From CAZAFM01 sp964484395 (GTDB taxonomy: Bacteria > Campylobacterota > Campylobacteria > Campylobacterales > CAZAFM01), in the NCBI GenBank assembly GCA_964484395.1, contig CAZAFM010000007.1, positions 1-39,615 on the forward strand: a stretch of 39,615 nucleotides of DNA. Reading direction: 5' to 3'. Below, piece after piece: positions 23,312-32,107 of the stretch. Numbering within the stretch: the first letter of the stretch is position 1; every line of letters starts with the position of its first letter. The position numbers and the translations under genes are program-made. The notes under the pieces were generated by a model. The model did no database searches, had not been told where the DNA came from, and saw nothing but the letters and a program-made list of their open reading frames with translations.

Positions 23312-24178
23312 CTACTTAAGCTCTATCCAGTACTCTTTTTTATCAAAGGGTACATCTTCTGGTAGAAAGGGATTTTCTATTCTAAAAACCTCTCTTTGAG
23401 AGATATCAGCTTTTCTAACTAAATCACCATAATATTCGTCAAAAAACTTATCAAACTCTCCATTGTCTATGAGTTTTTTCATCCCTATTTCAATCCTCTT
23501 AGCAATTAAATCGCCTTTTTTACTTTTTGTCGTGTAGGTATAAAAAGGTAGTGGATGATATAGAGCTAAGTGGCTTTCTATGTGAAGCTTTGGGTATTTT
23601 GGAGAGTATGTTTTATACTCTGTAAAAATCTCATTTATCCCTCTTGAAAAGTAATCTGCCCTTCCTTTTTCAATCATCTCAAAAAGCCCCTCATACGCAG
23701 GAGAAACTATAAGCTTAAAACCCTCTTCTTCATACAGTTTTGTCACTCCCCAACCAAGTCCTGTACACATTGTTTTGCTTTTTAGCTCATTTAGAGTATC
23801 TATCTTAAGAAAACTATCTATCTCATCCTCATTTATAAAAAAAAGTCTATAACCTAAAAGTCCTTTAAAAATAGGAATTTTTATACTATTCAGTTTATCC
23901 TGAAGTTCACTATTTGCAGGCTCCCATGTAACATCTATTTTTCCATTTTCAACGAGGTCTACCTGTCTTTTTCTACTTATATCTTTAAACTCAGATGGAG
24001 ACATAGTGTACTCACCAAACTCTGATTTGGTAGCTTCTAGTGAGGCTTTCAAAAGCTTAATGTTGTACTCATATCGTTTATCCATACCACCTCTTGGCGT
24101 TGTGTATGAAATATCCATGCTCGCATAACTATAAGTTAAAAAAAATCCCAAAATTAATAGAATATATGTAGTTTTCAT
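23312..24178 (-). CDS. Periplasmic substrate-binding protein, family 3-like
   Basis: A 288-residue exported protein. A signal peptide (LLILGFFLTYSYA) precedes a two-lobe binding fold: LLKASLEATKSEFGEY, VDLVENGKIDVTWEP, FKGLLGYRLFFINEDE, LNELKSKTMCTGLGWG, EGLFEMIEKGRADYFSRGI, ending with GMKKLIDNGEFDKFFDEYYG. The pattern fits SBP_bac_3 proteins that bind amino acids or similar solutes. No transporter genes are adjacent; the next gene is a membrane kinase 5 bases away. It therefore probably acts as a sensor and not in uptake. The ligand is unknown. Confidence 0.85.
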   Translation of the reverse strand: MKTTYILLILGFFLTYSYASMDISYTTPRGGMDKRYEYNIKLLKASLEATKSEFGEYTMSPSEFKDISRKRQVDLVENGKIDVTWEPANSELQDKLNSIKIPIFKGLLGYRLFFINEDEIDSFLKIDTLNELKSKTMCTGLGWGVTKLYEEEGFKLIVSPAYEGLFEMIEKGRADYFSRGINEIFTEYKTYSPKYPKLHIESHLALYHPLPFYTYTTKSKKGDLIAKRIEIGMKKLIDNGEFDKFFDEYYGDLVRKADISQREVFRIENPFLPEDVPFDKKEYWIELK

Positions 24179-24208
24179 AGTGTAGTATCACCTTTATTGT
24201 AATGAAAG

Positions 24209-24217
24209 ATTATAGCA
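24209..24217 (-). promoter_or_regulatory. Extended -10 promoter for the phosphorelay operon
   Basis: TGC followed by TATAAT on the minus strand (TATAAT at 24214-24209), 31 bases upstream of the binding-protein ATG. No strong -35 is seen. Confidence 0.5.
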
Positions 24218-24242
24218 CTTTTTTGTTACTTACTCTCTTAAA

Positions 24243-25772
24243 CTATTTTTTTATCTTTAACTCATATAGGTCATGTCTTCTATCTTTTAGGTTTGTCACG
24301 CTTCCGAAGCTATGAAGCTCTTTTAACAAGTCAAGGTCAACATCTGCTACAAGTATCATCTCAGTATTTGGTGTAGACTCTGCTTTTATACCATTTGCAG
24401 GAAATGCAAAGTCACATGGTGTAAAAACAGCAGACTGTGCATACTGTATATCCATATTGCTAACTTTTGGGAGATTTCCTACACATCCAGCTATAGCCAC
24501 ATAGCACTCATTCTCTACAGCTCTTGCTTGAGAGCAGAGTCGCACCCTTGAGTAGCCATTTTGAGTGTCAGTAAGGAATGGTACAAAGAGAATATCCATA
24601 CCCTGAGAGCTTAGAATCCTTCCAAGTTCTGGAAACTCTACATCATAGCAGACCAATACCCCTACTTTTCCACAATCGGTATTGAAAGTTTTGACAACAT
24701 CTCCACCCTGCAAGCCCCATATAGACTTCTCATCAGGTGTTACATGGATTTTGGTGTACTTCTCTATACTTCCATCTCTTTTACACAAGAAACCTACATT
24801 ATAGAGCATTCCATCAATTAGTTCTGGCATACTTCCTGTGATGATGTTTATATTATAGCTTATGGCAAGGCTTGAAAACTCATCTTTAAACCTATGCGTA
24901 TACTTAGCAAGCTCTCTTATGGCTTCAGCCGTGCTTAGGTGGTTAAACTCAGCCATCAAAGGAGCATTAAAAAACTCAGGAAAAAGTGCAAAATCACTCC
25001 TATATCCAGAAACAGCATCAATAAAGTACTCTGCTTGCTCTAATACCTCATCTATACTTTTTTGAGGTCTTACTTGCCACTGGATAAGACCTAATCTTAT
25101 AACTGTTTTTTGGGTGTTTGGGTTTCTTTTTGGTTTTTCATAGTAGATGTTGTTCCACGCCATAAGTGCTGCATACTCACAGCTATCTTTATCTCCTTCA
25201 AGGTAGTTTTTAATAACTCTTTTTACATAGAAGTCGTTTGAGAGCTGGAAGTTCATCACAGGGTCGTGAATCTCTTTTTGCTTGACCTTCTCTATGTAGT
25301 CTTTTGGTGTTAGTGTGTCTGAGTATTTAGAATAGTTTGGAAGCCTACCACCAAATATTATCCCCCTTAGATTTAAGCTCTCACACAGCTCTTTTCTATA
25401 CTCATAGAGCCGTCTTCCAAGTCTTAGACCTCTAAATTTATCTTTAATAAAAATATCTATTCCATAAAGCATGTTTCCTTTTGCAGTGTGTGTGCTAAAA
25501 GTATAATCACCTGTAATATCTTTATAACTATGAGCATCATCAAACTTATCATAGTCCACTATAATAGATAGTGCAAACCCCGCAAATTTTCCATCTATCT
25601 TCAAAGCAACCTGTCCATCTGGAAACTTTCTAATAAGTGCGGTTAGCTCCTTTTTTGTCCAGTGTGAGTCTGCTAAAAACCTATACTCATCTCTCATAAG
25701 CTCTTTTACTTCTTCGTAGTCCTCGACTTTTAAGAACTCTAATTCTATTTTGTTTATATTTACTGAATCCAA
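24243..25772 (-). CDS. GNAT acetyltransferase-nitrilase fusion (YhcX-like amidohydrolase)
   Basis: About 509 residues. The N-terminal half is a GNAT domain (GIDIFIKDKFRGLRLGRRLY as the acetyl-CoA loop region). The C-terminal half is a carbon-nitrogen hydrolase with the Glu-Lys-Cys triad visible as FPEFFNAP, YTKIHVTPDE and LVCYDVEFPE. The same fusion is known in B. subtilis YhcX; its substrate is not firmly established. I prefer the TTG at 25772, seven bases after AAGG; a TTG at 25778 is too close to that SD. It is monocistronic and divergent from the tlpA-ftsY-radA operon. Confidence 0.88.
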   Translation of the reverse strand: MDSVNINKIELEFLKVEDYEEVKELMRDEYRFLADSHWTKKELTALIRKFPDGQVALKIDGKFAGFALSIIVDYDKFDDAHSYKDITGDYTFSTHTAKGNMLYGIDIFIKDKFRGLRLGRRLYEYRKELCESLNLRGIIFGGRLPNYSKYSDTLTPKDYIEKVKQKEIHDPVMNFQLSNDFYVKRVIKNYLEGDKDSCEYAALMAWNNIYYEKPKRNPNTQKTVIRLGLIQWQVRPQKSIDEVLEQAEYFIDAVSGYRSDFALFPEFFNAPLMAEFNHLSTAEAIRELAKYTHRFKDEFSSLAISYNINIITGSMPELIDGMLYNVGFLCKRDGSIEKYTKIHVTPDEKSIWGLQGGDVVKTFNTDCGKVGVLVCYDVEFPELGRILSSQGMDILFVPFLTDTQNGYSRVRLCSQARAVENECYVAIAGCVGNLPKVSNMDIQYAQSAVFTPCDFAFPANGIKAESTPNTEMILVADVDLDLLKELHSFGSVTNLKDRRHDLYELKIKK

Positions 25773-25842
25773 AACCAATCCTTACAAATTTTCTGCTAGC
25801 AGTATATCAAATTTCATAATCCATCTTTTCACTTTTTTTTAC

Positions 25843-25848
25843 TATAAT
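25843..25848 (+). promoter_or_regulatory. -10 element for the tlpA-ftsY-radA operon
   Basis: TATAAT preceded by a T-rich tract, 25 bases before the ATG. The periodic T-rich upstream region without a clear -35 is typical of Campylobacterota promoters. Confidence 0.5.
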
Positions 25849-25873
25849 CTCTAAAAATTAATACGGAGGATAT

Positions 25874-26440
25874 ATGAGAGTAGCTTTTTGTACAATTATG
25901 CTTACTGTTGCGTTTTTTATGACTGGATGTGAGGACAAAGAGAGCATAAAAAGCTCAGATATAGTAAGTTCAAGTGAAGAGATAGAAGAATCAAAAAAGA
26001 GTCACACACTAACCTCACTAAGTGGTGAGAGCTTCAAAGTCACACAAAATGAAGCGGGTATAGAGATAACAAACACAGATGGAAAAGTCGTAGTTTTGGA
26101 CTTCTTTGCTACATGGTGTCCACCATGTCGTGCAACAGCCCCTCATCTTGTAAACTTGCAGGACAAATACAAAGACAACCTAGTCATAATTGGTGTCCAG
26201 ATGGAGAAAAAAGCTGATGCAAAAGATGCACTTCAAAAATTCAAAGAGGAGTTTAGCATCAACTACCCCCTAGTATATGGGGAAGCAAACTATGATGTAG
26301 CTGAGGCACTAGGTGGAATACCATCTATACCCTATATGATTATCTATAACCCTGATGGAGAGTATGTAAACCACTACATAGGTGTAGTTCCAGAAGAGAT
26401 GCTAGAACAAAACATAAAAGATGCAGCAGGCTTGCAATGA
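25874..26440 (+). CDS. Thioredoxin-like lipoprotein (TlpA/ResA type)
   Basis: A 188-residue lipoprotein. The signal peptide ends with lipobox FMTGC (Cys19 lipidated). After a Ser/Glu-rich linker a thioredoxin fold carries the redox motif FFATWCPPCRA and the cis-proline segment GIPSIPYMIIYN. Such proteins reduce or exchange disulfides outside the cytoplasm, for example in cytochrome c maturation. SD GGAGG. It overlaps ftsY by 4 bp (ATGA), an arrangement I recall as common in Campylobacterota though the functions are unrelated. Confidence 0.9.
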   Translation: MRVAFCTIMLTVAFFMTGCEDKESIKSSDIVSSSEEIEESKKSHTLTSLSGESFKVTQNEAGIEITNTDGKVVVLDFFATWCPPCRATAPHLVNLQDKYKDNLVIIGVQMEKKADAKDALQKFKEEFSINYPLVYGEANYDVAEALGGIPSIPYMIIYNPDGEYVNHYIGVVPEEMLEQNIKDAAGLQ

Positions 26441-27321
26441 TAGGAATTTTTAAAAAAACTCTACAAAAAACAGTAGATTCACTAAAAAGTGTAGCTCCAA
26501 AAAAAAGAACAGTCATAGAAAAGGAGCTTCTTGAAGAGATTTTAGTTCTCTCAGATATGTCATACGACCTAGTGGAAGAGATTATAGAGGGGCTACCTGA
26601 AGAGGTAAATCGAGGCAGGATATACAATGAGCTAGATAGGCTCTTTAGAGGTGAGAGCTACTATGACCAAGTAAAAGCCGCCCCTGAAGTAGATGCTAAG
26701 CCCTTTGTAGAACTGATAGTTGGAGTAAATGGAGCTGGTAAAACAACGACTATAGCAAAGCTAGCAAATATGTACAAAAAAGATGGGAAACAAGTAATGC
26801 TAGCAGCTGGAGATACATTTAGAGCAGCAGCTATTGAGCAACTAAAGCTCTGGAGTGAAAAAATAGATGTACCTATAGTCTTTACTCAGCATGGACATGA
26901 CCCCTCAGCCGTAGCATTTGACTCTATCAAATCTGCTGAAGCAAAAGGTATAGATAGGGTTCTAATAGATACAGCAGGTAGACTTCACAACAAAGCAAAC
27001 CTCCAAAATGAGCTAAAAAAGATACTAAAAGTGTGCGGAAATGCCAAAGAGGGAGCACCTCATAAAAAGATAATAGTCCTAGATGGTACCCAAGGAAACT
27101 CTGCAATTGCACAAGCAAAGATATTTAATGAAACCATAGGACTAGATGGAGCTATAATCACTAAGCTAGATGGAACATCTAAGGGTGGAGCGCTCTTTAG
27201 TATCGTGCATGAACTAAGAATGCCAATCCTCTACATAGGAGTAGGAGAAAAAGAGGGAGACCTTATAGAGTTTAATCATAGTGAGTACATAAACACACTT
27301 CTTGATAGTATATATGAGTAA
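26437..27321 (+). CDS. ftsY: Signal recognition particle receptor FtsY
   Basis: A 294-residue SRP GTPase that brings ribosomes with membrane-protein chains to the translocon. The N domain (LLEEILVLSDMSYDLVEEII) leads into the G domain with G1 GVNGAGKTTTIAKLA, the insertion-box region AAGDTFRAAAIEQL, G3 DTAGR, G4 TKLDGTSKGGA and the C-terminal GVGEKEGDL. The acidic A domain of E. coli is missing, as usual in this phylum. It overlaps tlpA by 4 bp and radA by 1 bp (TAATG). Confidence 0.97.
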   Translation: MIGIFKKTLQKTVDSLKSVAPKKRTVIEKELLEEILVLSDMSYDLVEEIIEGLPEEVNRGRIYNELDRLFRGESYYDQVKAAPEVDAKPFVELIVGVNGAGKTTTIAKLANMYKKDGKQVMLAAGDTFRAAAIEQLKLWSEKIDVPIVFTQHGHDPSAVAFDSIKSAEAKGIDRVLIDTAGRLHNKANLQNELKKILKVCGNAKEGAPHKKIIVLDGTQGNSAIAQAKIFNETIGLDGAIITKLDGTSKGGALFSIVHELRMPILYIGVGEKEGDLIEFNHSEYINTLLDSIYE

Positions 27322-28667
27322 TGGCTAAAAAAACAACCATCTTTGAGTGTCAACACTGCGGATACACAAGTACAAAGTATCTAGGCAAATGCCCAAACTG
27401 TGGTGGCTGGGACTCTCTTGTAGAGCTAAAAAAAGATCAAATAGACTTTTTAAAGTCCTCTAACAAATCAAGTACTACCCCAAAAGGTGCAATCTCTATT
27501 ACTGAGGTCAAAGATACGCAAATTGAGAGGTTTCCTAGTGGGGAAGATGAGTTTGACCTTGTCCTTGGTGGTGGGATTGTCCCCGGTAGTCTTGTGCTAG
27601 TAGGCGGAAGTCCGGGAGTTGGAAAGTCTACCCTTCTGCTAAAAGTAGCATCCAAAATCTCTAACGAAAACCAAAAAGTCCTCTATGTAAGTGGTGAAGA
27701 GAGTGACTCTCAGATAAAAGAGAGAGCCAAACGACTTGGTAGCCTAAACTCCAACCTAATGCTTCTAACAGAGATAAACCTTGAAAATGTCATCGATGAG
27801 ATAGACAAAGATAACTACAAAACCATCATCATAGACTCTATCCAGACCCTCTACTCAGATAAGATAAGCTCAGCCCCGGGGACTGTTTCACAAGTTCGTG
27901 AGATTACATTTGACCTTATGCGTATAGCAAAAGATAGAAACATAGCTATCTTCATCATTGGTCATATCACCAAAGAGGGCTCAATAGCAGGACCTAGAGT
28001 CCTAGAGCATATGGTTGATACAGTTTTGTACTTTGAAGGAGATAGTGCTAAGGAGCTTAGAATCCTTAGAGGCTTCAAAAACCGCTTTGGTCCAACTAGT
28101 GAGATAGGGATTTTTCAGATGAACCAAAGTGGGCTTGTGAGTGCTAAAAGTATGCTAAGTAGCTTCATAGGTATCAAAAAACCAAAAGAGGGAGCAGCCA
28201 TAACTGTCGTCCTTGAAGGAACGCGCGCCATACTCATAGAGGTTCAAGCCCTAGTCTCTCAAAGCGGATATGGTTATCCCAAAAGAAGTGCAACAGGCTT
28301 TGAACAAAACCGCCTAAATATGCTAGTAGCCCTTCTTGAAAAAAAGCTAGACCTTCCACTCAATGAGTATGATATATTTATAAACATAGCTGGTGGTATA
28401 AAGATAAACGAAACCTCAGCAGACCTAGCTATCATAGCAGCCATTCTTAGTAGTTTCAGACGAAGACCATTAAGTCATGAAACACTCTTTATTGGAGAGG
28501 TTAGCCTAGTTGGGGATGTAAGAGAGGTATATGGACTAGAGCAAAAAATAAAAGAAGCAGAAGGTCACGGACTTAACAAAGTCATACTTCCTAAAAAACC
28601 AAAGTTTAAAACCAAGATGAAGTTTTTTGAGGTAGATGAGGTCTCAAAGATTTTGGAGTGGATGTAG
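27321..28667 (+). CDS. radA: DNA repair ATPase RadA
   Basis: A 448-residue RecA-like branch-migration helicase in recombination repair. It has the N-terminal four-Cys zinc finger (CQHCGYTST, CPNCGGW), Walker A GGSPGVGKSTLL, Walker B IIIDSIQT, the RadA-specific KNRFG motif (GFKNRFGPTSEIG) and a C-terminal Lon-like domain (GGIKINETSADLAIIAAILS). Full length. Last gene of the operon; a strong terminator follows at 28748-28773. Confidence 0.97.
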   Translation: MAKKTTIFECQHCGYTSTKYLGKCPNCGGWDSLVELKKDQIDFLKSSNKSSTTPKGAISITEVKDTQIERFPSGEDEFDLVLGGGIVPGSLVLVGGSPGVGKSTLLLKVASKISNENQKVLYVSGEESDSQIKERAKRLGSLNSNLMLLTEINLENVIDEIDKDNYKTIIIDSIQTLYSDKISSAPGTVSQVREITFDLMRIAKDRNIAIFIIGHITKEGSIAGPRVLEHMVDTVLYFEGDSAKELRILRGFKNRFGPTSEIGIFQMNQSGLVSAKSMLSSFIGIKKPKEGAAITVVLEGTRAILIEVQALVSQSGYGYPKRSATGFEQNRLNMLVALLEKKLDLPLNEYDIFINIAGGIKINETSADLAIIAAILSSFRRRPLSHETLFIGEVSLVGDVREVYGLEQKIKEAEGHGLNKVILPKKPKFKTKMKFFEVDEVSKILEWM

Positions 28668-28747
28668 GAGCATTTTTATTTGAAGAAGTAGCATATTGAA
28701 GCTTTGAGTATGCCCTCTAAATAGTTATTCAAAATAAGTTTACCAAG

Positions 28748-28773
28748 AGAAGGCTCTGCTTATAGAGCCTTCT
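28748..28773 (+). terminator. Rho-independent terminator after radA
   Basis: AGAAGGCTCT (28748-28757), six-base loop, AGAGCCTTCT (28764-28773): a perfect 10-bp stem followed by TTTAT. It also lies 18 bases past the pstB stop on the other strand and may serve both operons, though the minus-strand tail is less T-rich. The rest of 28668-28790 holds no gene. Confidence 0.75.
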
Positions 28774-28790
28774 TTATAGGCTGGTATAGA

Positions 28791-29612
28791 CTAGCCCATT
28801 TTTCCTGTGATGTATTCCTCTGTTAGTTTTTCTGTTGGGTTGACAAAAAACTTTTCTGTGTTACCATACTCAATAAGCTCTCCTAAGTACATAAAGGCAG
28901 TCATATCACTAACCCTTGCAGCTTGTTGCATATTGTGAGTAACTACAACTATTGTGTACTTCTCTTTTAGCTCTATCATAAGCTTCTCTATGACCTGTGT
29001 AGATAGTGGATCAAGTGCACTTGTAGGTTCATCCATAAGTATAACTGCTGGAGAGACTGCGATAGTCCTAGCAATACAGAGCCTTTGTTGCTGTCCACCT
29101 GAGAGGGCGGTTCCTGGCTTTTGGAGTTGATCTTTTACCTCTTCCCAAAGACCCGCACCTCTTAGAGATTTCTCTACTAGTTCATCACAATCTGAACCCT
29201 TTTTTACCATATCGTGCATCAAAGGAGCGTAAGAGATGTTTTCATATATGCTTTTTGGAAAAGGGTTTGGTTGCTGAAAAACCATACCAACTTTTCGTCT
29301 AACAGCAACAACATCTATTTTTGGGTCATATATATTGTGTCCATCAATCTCTATAGAGCCATCTACATGAGAGTTTGGCACTAAGTCATTCATTCTGTTA
29401 AAGCATCTTAAAAGAGTTGACTTTCCACAACCCGAAGGTCCTATCAGGGCGGTAATTTTGTTTGCATATATATCCATAGATACGCTTTTTACGGCTTGTT
29501 TTTCACCATAGTATAGGTTAAGTTTTGTTGTTTTGATTTTTGTTTCATTCATATCAGATGAGTTATCTACTCCTCTGTCCTTTATAGCGCCATCTATAAA
29601 ACCTTGTTCCAT
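28791..29612 (-). CDS. pstB: Phosphate ABC transporter ATP-binding protein PstB
   Basis: The ATPase of the high-affinity phosphate importer. It has Walker A GPSGCGKSTLLRC, Q-loop FQQPNPFPKSIYENI, signature LSGGQQQRLCIAR, Walker B VILMDEPTSALDP and switch His in VTHNMQQA. I chose ATG at 29612 (273 residues) because GGAAGG lies just upstream; an in-frame GTG at 29639 would overlap the end of pstA and has no comparable SD. Last gene of pstSCAB; no phoU follows. Confidence 0.96.
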   Translation of the reverse strand: MEQGFIDGAIKDRGVDNSSDMNETKIKTTKLNLYYGEKQAVKSVSMDIYANKITALIGPSGCGKSTLLRCFNRMNDLVPNSHVDGSIEIDGHNIYDPKIDVVAVRRKVGMVFQQPNPFPKSIYENISYAPLMHDMVKKGSDCDELVEKSLRGAGLWEEVKDQLQKPGTALSGGQQQRLCIARTIAVSPAVILMDEPTSALDPLSTQVIEKLMIELKEKYTIVVVTHNMQQAARVSDMTAFMYLGELIEYGNTEKFFVNPTEKLTEEYITGKMG

Positions 29613-29632
29613 AATCCTTCCTTTTTTAGTTT

Positions 29633-30796
29633 TTACCACTTAACTTGAAATCTTTTTCTTAAATATATCGCAATCCCATTTAGCGAAATCATAACACCAA
29701 GAAGTACTAATATACCAGCTGCTGTTTTTTCTATATATGCTCGCTCAGGCATACCAGCCCAAGTGAACACCTGTGCAGGCATAACAGTAGCTGCCTCCAT
29801 AATAGAGTTCGGTGCATCTGGGACAAATGCTATCATTCCAACAATAATCAAAGGTGCAGTCTCACCAATGGCTTGAGCTAGAGATATAATAGAACCTGTC
29901 AAAATACCAGGAAATGCTAGTGGAAGTACATGGTCTCTAACTACTTGCCACTTTGTAAGACCTAGTCCAATCCCAGCTTGTCTAATGGTATCAGGAACCG
30001 CTTTTAGTGCAGCTTTTGCACTAACGATGATAATAGGTAGAGCCATCAGTGCTAGTGTCATACCACCGACAAGAGGCGAGCTTCTGGGCACACCAAAAAA
30101 GTTGATAAAAATAGCAAGCCCTAGCAGACCAAAAAGAATAGAAGGGATAGCTGCTAGATTGTTTATATTTACCTCTATAATCTGGGTTAGCTTATTATCA
30201 GGTGCGAACTCCTCTAGGTATATGGCTGTCATCACGCCTATTGGAACACTTATTACCATAGTTACTAGCATCGTTAAGAGTGAACCAACAATAGCTGACC
30301 AAAACCCTGCATACTCTGGCATTTTGGAGTCACCATGACTAAAAAAGTGAGTATTAAACCTCTCCTCTATCTCTCCATTTGCCTTCATCATATCAACTAA
30401 CTCTCTTTGAGTCGCATTTAGCTTACTGTGGTGACCTTTGAGATACTGATCTACACTATCATCTGTCATGGCCCATACGCTCAATGTTTTTCCCATTAAT
30501 TCAGGGTTGTTCTCTATATATCTAGGCAGATTTCTTAGCCAAGCACGGCTAATAATTCTAAGAGTTTTACCATCTACAGCAGCGTATGGATTATCGACAA
30601 CATCTTGATCTATATGCACCTCTACCTTCATATATGATTGAGTAAGTGCCGGTATGCCCTTTATGAGCATATCGCCTAAGAAGAAAGCTAGAAACCCTAA
30701 AGATAGATAAAGAGCTCCAGCCGCAATTCTATGAAACATTTTGGCTTTTCTGTTTCTTTTTTGAAGTTGAGGTATTATAAAACTATTCTCTTTCAC
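29633..30796 (-). CDS. pstA: Phosphate ABC transporter permease PstA
   Basis: A 387-residue inner-membrane permease. TM1 is near residue 25, followed by a roughly 120-residue periplasmic loop not present in E. coli PstA (296 residues). The permease core then has GVMTAIYLEEFAPDNK, NNLAAIPSILFGLLGLAIF and the EAA-like segment GLGLTKWQVVRDHVLPLAFP. The start is GTG with AGGG six bases upstream, 10 bases after the pstC stop. Confidence 0.94.
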   Translation of the reverse strand: MKENSFIIPQLQKRNRKAKMFHRIAAGALYLSLGFLAFFLGDMLIKGIPALTQSYMKVEVHIDQDVVDNPYAAVDGKTLRIISRAWLRNLPRYIENNPELMGKTLSVWAMTDDSVDQYLKGHHSKLNATQRELVDMMKANGEIEERFNTHFFSHGDSKMPEYAGFWSAIVGSLLTMLVTMVISVPIGVMTAIYLEEFAPDNKLTQIIEVNINNLAAIPSILFGLLGLAIFINFFGVPRSSPLVGGMTLALMALPIIIVSAKAALKAVPDTIRQAGIGLGLTKWQVVRDHVLPLAFPGILTGSIISLAQAIGETAPLIIVGMIAFVPDAPNSIMEAATVMPAQVFTWAGMPERAYIEKTAAGILVLLGVMISLNGIAIYLRKRFQVKW

Positions 30797-30806
30797 TACT
30801 CACCCT

Positions 30807-32060
30807 TTATAGATTTGACATTTTATATTTTTTGTGGAATCTTCTTATAATAACAACTGAAATAACATTGATAATAAGCGTAACAACAAAAAGAACAAGA
30901 CCTAATGCAAAAGCTGATAGTGTCATTGCAGAGTCAAACTCTTGATCTCCTACAAGTGCATCTACTATTCTAACAGTTACAGTAGTCATATCCTCTAGTG
31001 GATTGATTGTTAGGTTTGGTCTAAGACCCGCTGCCATTACAACAATCATAGTCTCTCCAAGTGCGCGACTAATACCCAGAAGTGTAGCAGCGATGATTCC
31101 TGGCATCGCAGATGGTAGAACAACAAACTTTATTGTCTCAGCCTTATTCATACCAAGTGCTAATGAACCTTCTCTCATATTTTTTGGAACAGAGCTTATA
31201 ACATCATCTGAGAGTGAAGCTATAATAGGAATTATCATAATTCCCATAACCAAACCAGATGCCAAAGCGTTGTTAAAAGATGCTTCAAGCCCTAAAGATG
31301 CACAGAGGTTAACAATAAAAGGTGCAACTGTAATAGCCGCAAAGAAACCATAAACAACAGTAGGAATACCAGCTAGTATCTCTAGGATAGGCTTAAGCCT
31401 TCCCTTTAATGTGACACTTGCATACTCTGAGAGATAGATGGCTGAAAGAAGACCGATAGGAACGGCAACCGCCATTGCAATTGCTGTAATCATAAAAGTA
31501 CCAGCAAATAGTGGAACTGCACCAAATCTAGCTCCAGTTCCTTCGTCAGCTCTACCAGCTCCTTCTAGGAAGGCTTTATCAGGTGCCCACTCTGTTCCAA
31601 AAAGAAAATACCAAAAGCTCTGCATCTTAAAGAATTGGATAGACTCAAAAATTATAGATATGAGTATCCCAAATGTGGTAAGTATTGATATAAATGATGC
31701 AAAAAGAAGCAGGCCTTTAATAAATCCTTCTACAAGATTTCTAGCTTCTGTTTTTTCAGTTATGTTTTTGTTGATAAACATCATAGCAAAGGCTCCAAGT
31801 GCCAACGAGGCACTTATGAGCATAATAGGAGGAATGAGTTCTATCCCAAAAAGGTACAAAAAGACACCAACTACAGCTAAAGTAATAGCAGGTAATCCAG
31901 TATAAAGTGCGCTGAGCCAACCATACTGTGTTGGCTGAGAGTGCATTTTTATACCCTTTTCATAGATGCCTACAGCTTTATTTTTGGCTATTAAATAGGC
32001 TATGAACATAAGTGGTAGTAATCCACCAAAAAAAACTAAATATAAGTGCGCCGTACTCAT
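30807..32060 (-). CDS. pstC: Phosphate ABC transporter permease PstC
   Basis: A 417-residue permease, longer than E. coli PstC (319). Two or three extra N-terminal helices (residues 1-100) precede the usual core: GLLSAIYLSEYA, LEILAGIPTVVYGFFAAIT, the EAA-like segment GMNKAETIKFVVLPSAMPGI and a final helix ending in basic residues. Forms the channel with PstA. It lies 47 bases after pstS, across a stem-loop that may lower its expression relative to pstS. Confidence 0.94.
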   Translation of the reverse strand: MSTAHLYLVFFGGLLPLMFIAYLIAKNKAVGIYEKGIKMHSQPTQYGWLSALYTGLPAITLAVVGVFLYLFGIELIPPIMLISASLALGAFAMMFINKNITEKTEARNLVEGFIKGLLLFASFISILTTFGILISIIFESIQFFKMQSFWYFLFGTEWAPDKAFLEGAGRADEGTGARFGAVPLFAGTFMITAIAMAVAVPIGLLSAIYLSEYASVTLKGRLKPILEILAGIPTVVYGFFAAITVAPFIVNLCASLGLEASFNNALASGLVMGIMIIPIIASLSDDVISSVPKNMREGSLALGMNKAETIKFVVLPSAMPGIIAATLLGISRALGETMIVVMAAGLRPNLTINPLEDMTTVTVRIVDALVGDQEFDSAMTLSAFALGLVLFVVTLIINVISVVIIRRFHKKYKMSNL

Positions 32061-32082
32061 CTAAAACTCCAACAAAAATTTT

Positions 32083-32099
32083 CTCCCCAAGAAGGGGAG
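32083..32099 (-). terminator. Partial terminator/attenuator between pstS and pstC
   Basis: On the minus strand CTCCCC, five-base loop, GGGGAG (32099-32083) is followed by AAAATTTTTG. A leaky hairpin after the binding-protein gene would keep PstS in excess of the permeases, as is common in ABC import operons. Confidence 0.55.
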
Positions 32100-32107
32100 T
32101 TGTGAGA

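Noticed and set aside
25793..25802. Perfect 10-base palindrome CTGCTAGCAG between divergent genes
   Set aside because: Too short to separate from chance; the symmetry does not extend outward and it is away from the -10 sites.
29613..29639. GTG start for pstB at 29639
   Set aside because: It would overlap pstA and lacks an SD as good as the GGAAGG in front of the ATG at 29612; the added residues are not family-like.
31438..31905. 155-codon open frame on the plus strand inside pstC
   Set aside because: Low-complexity antisense of membrane-helix codons; no SD and no family resemblance.
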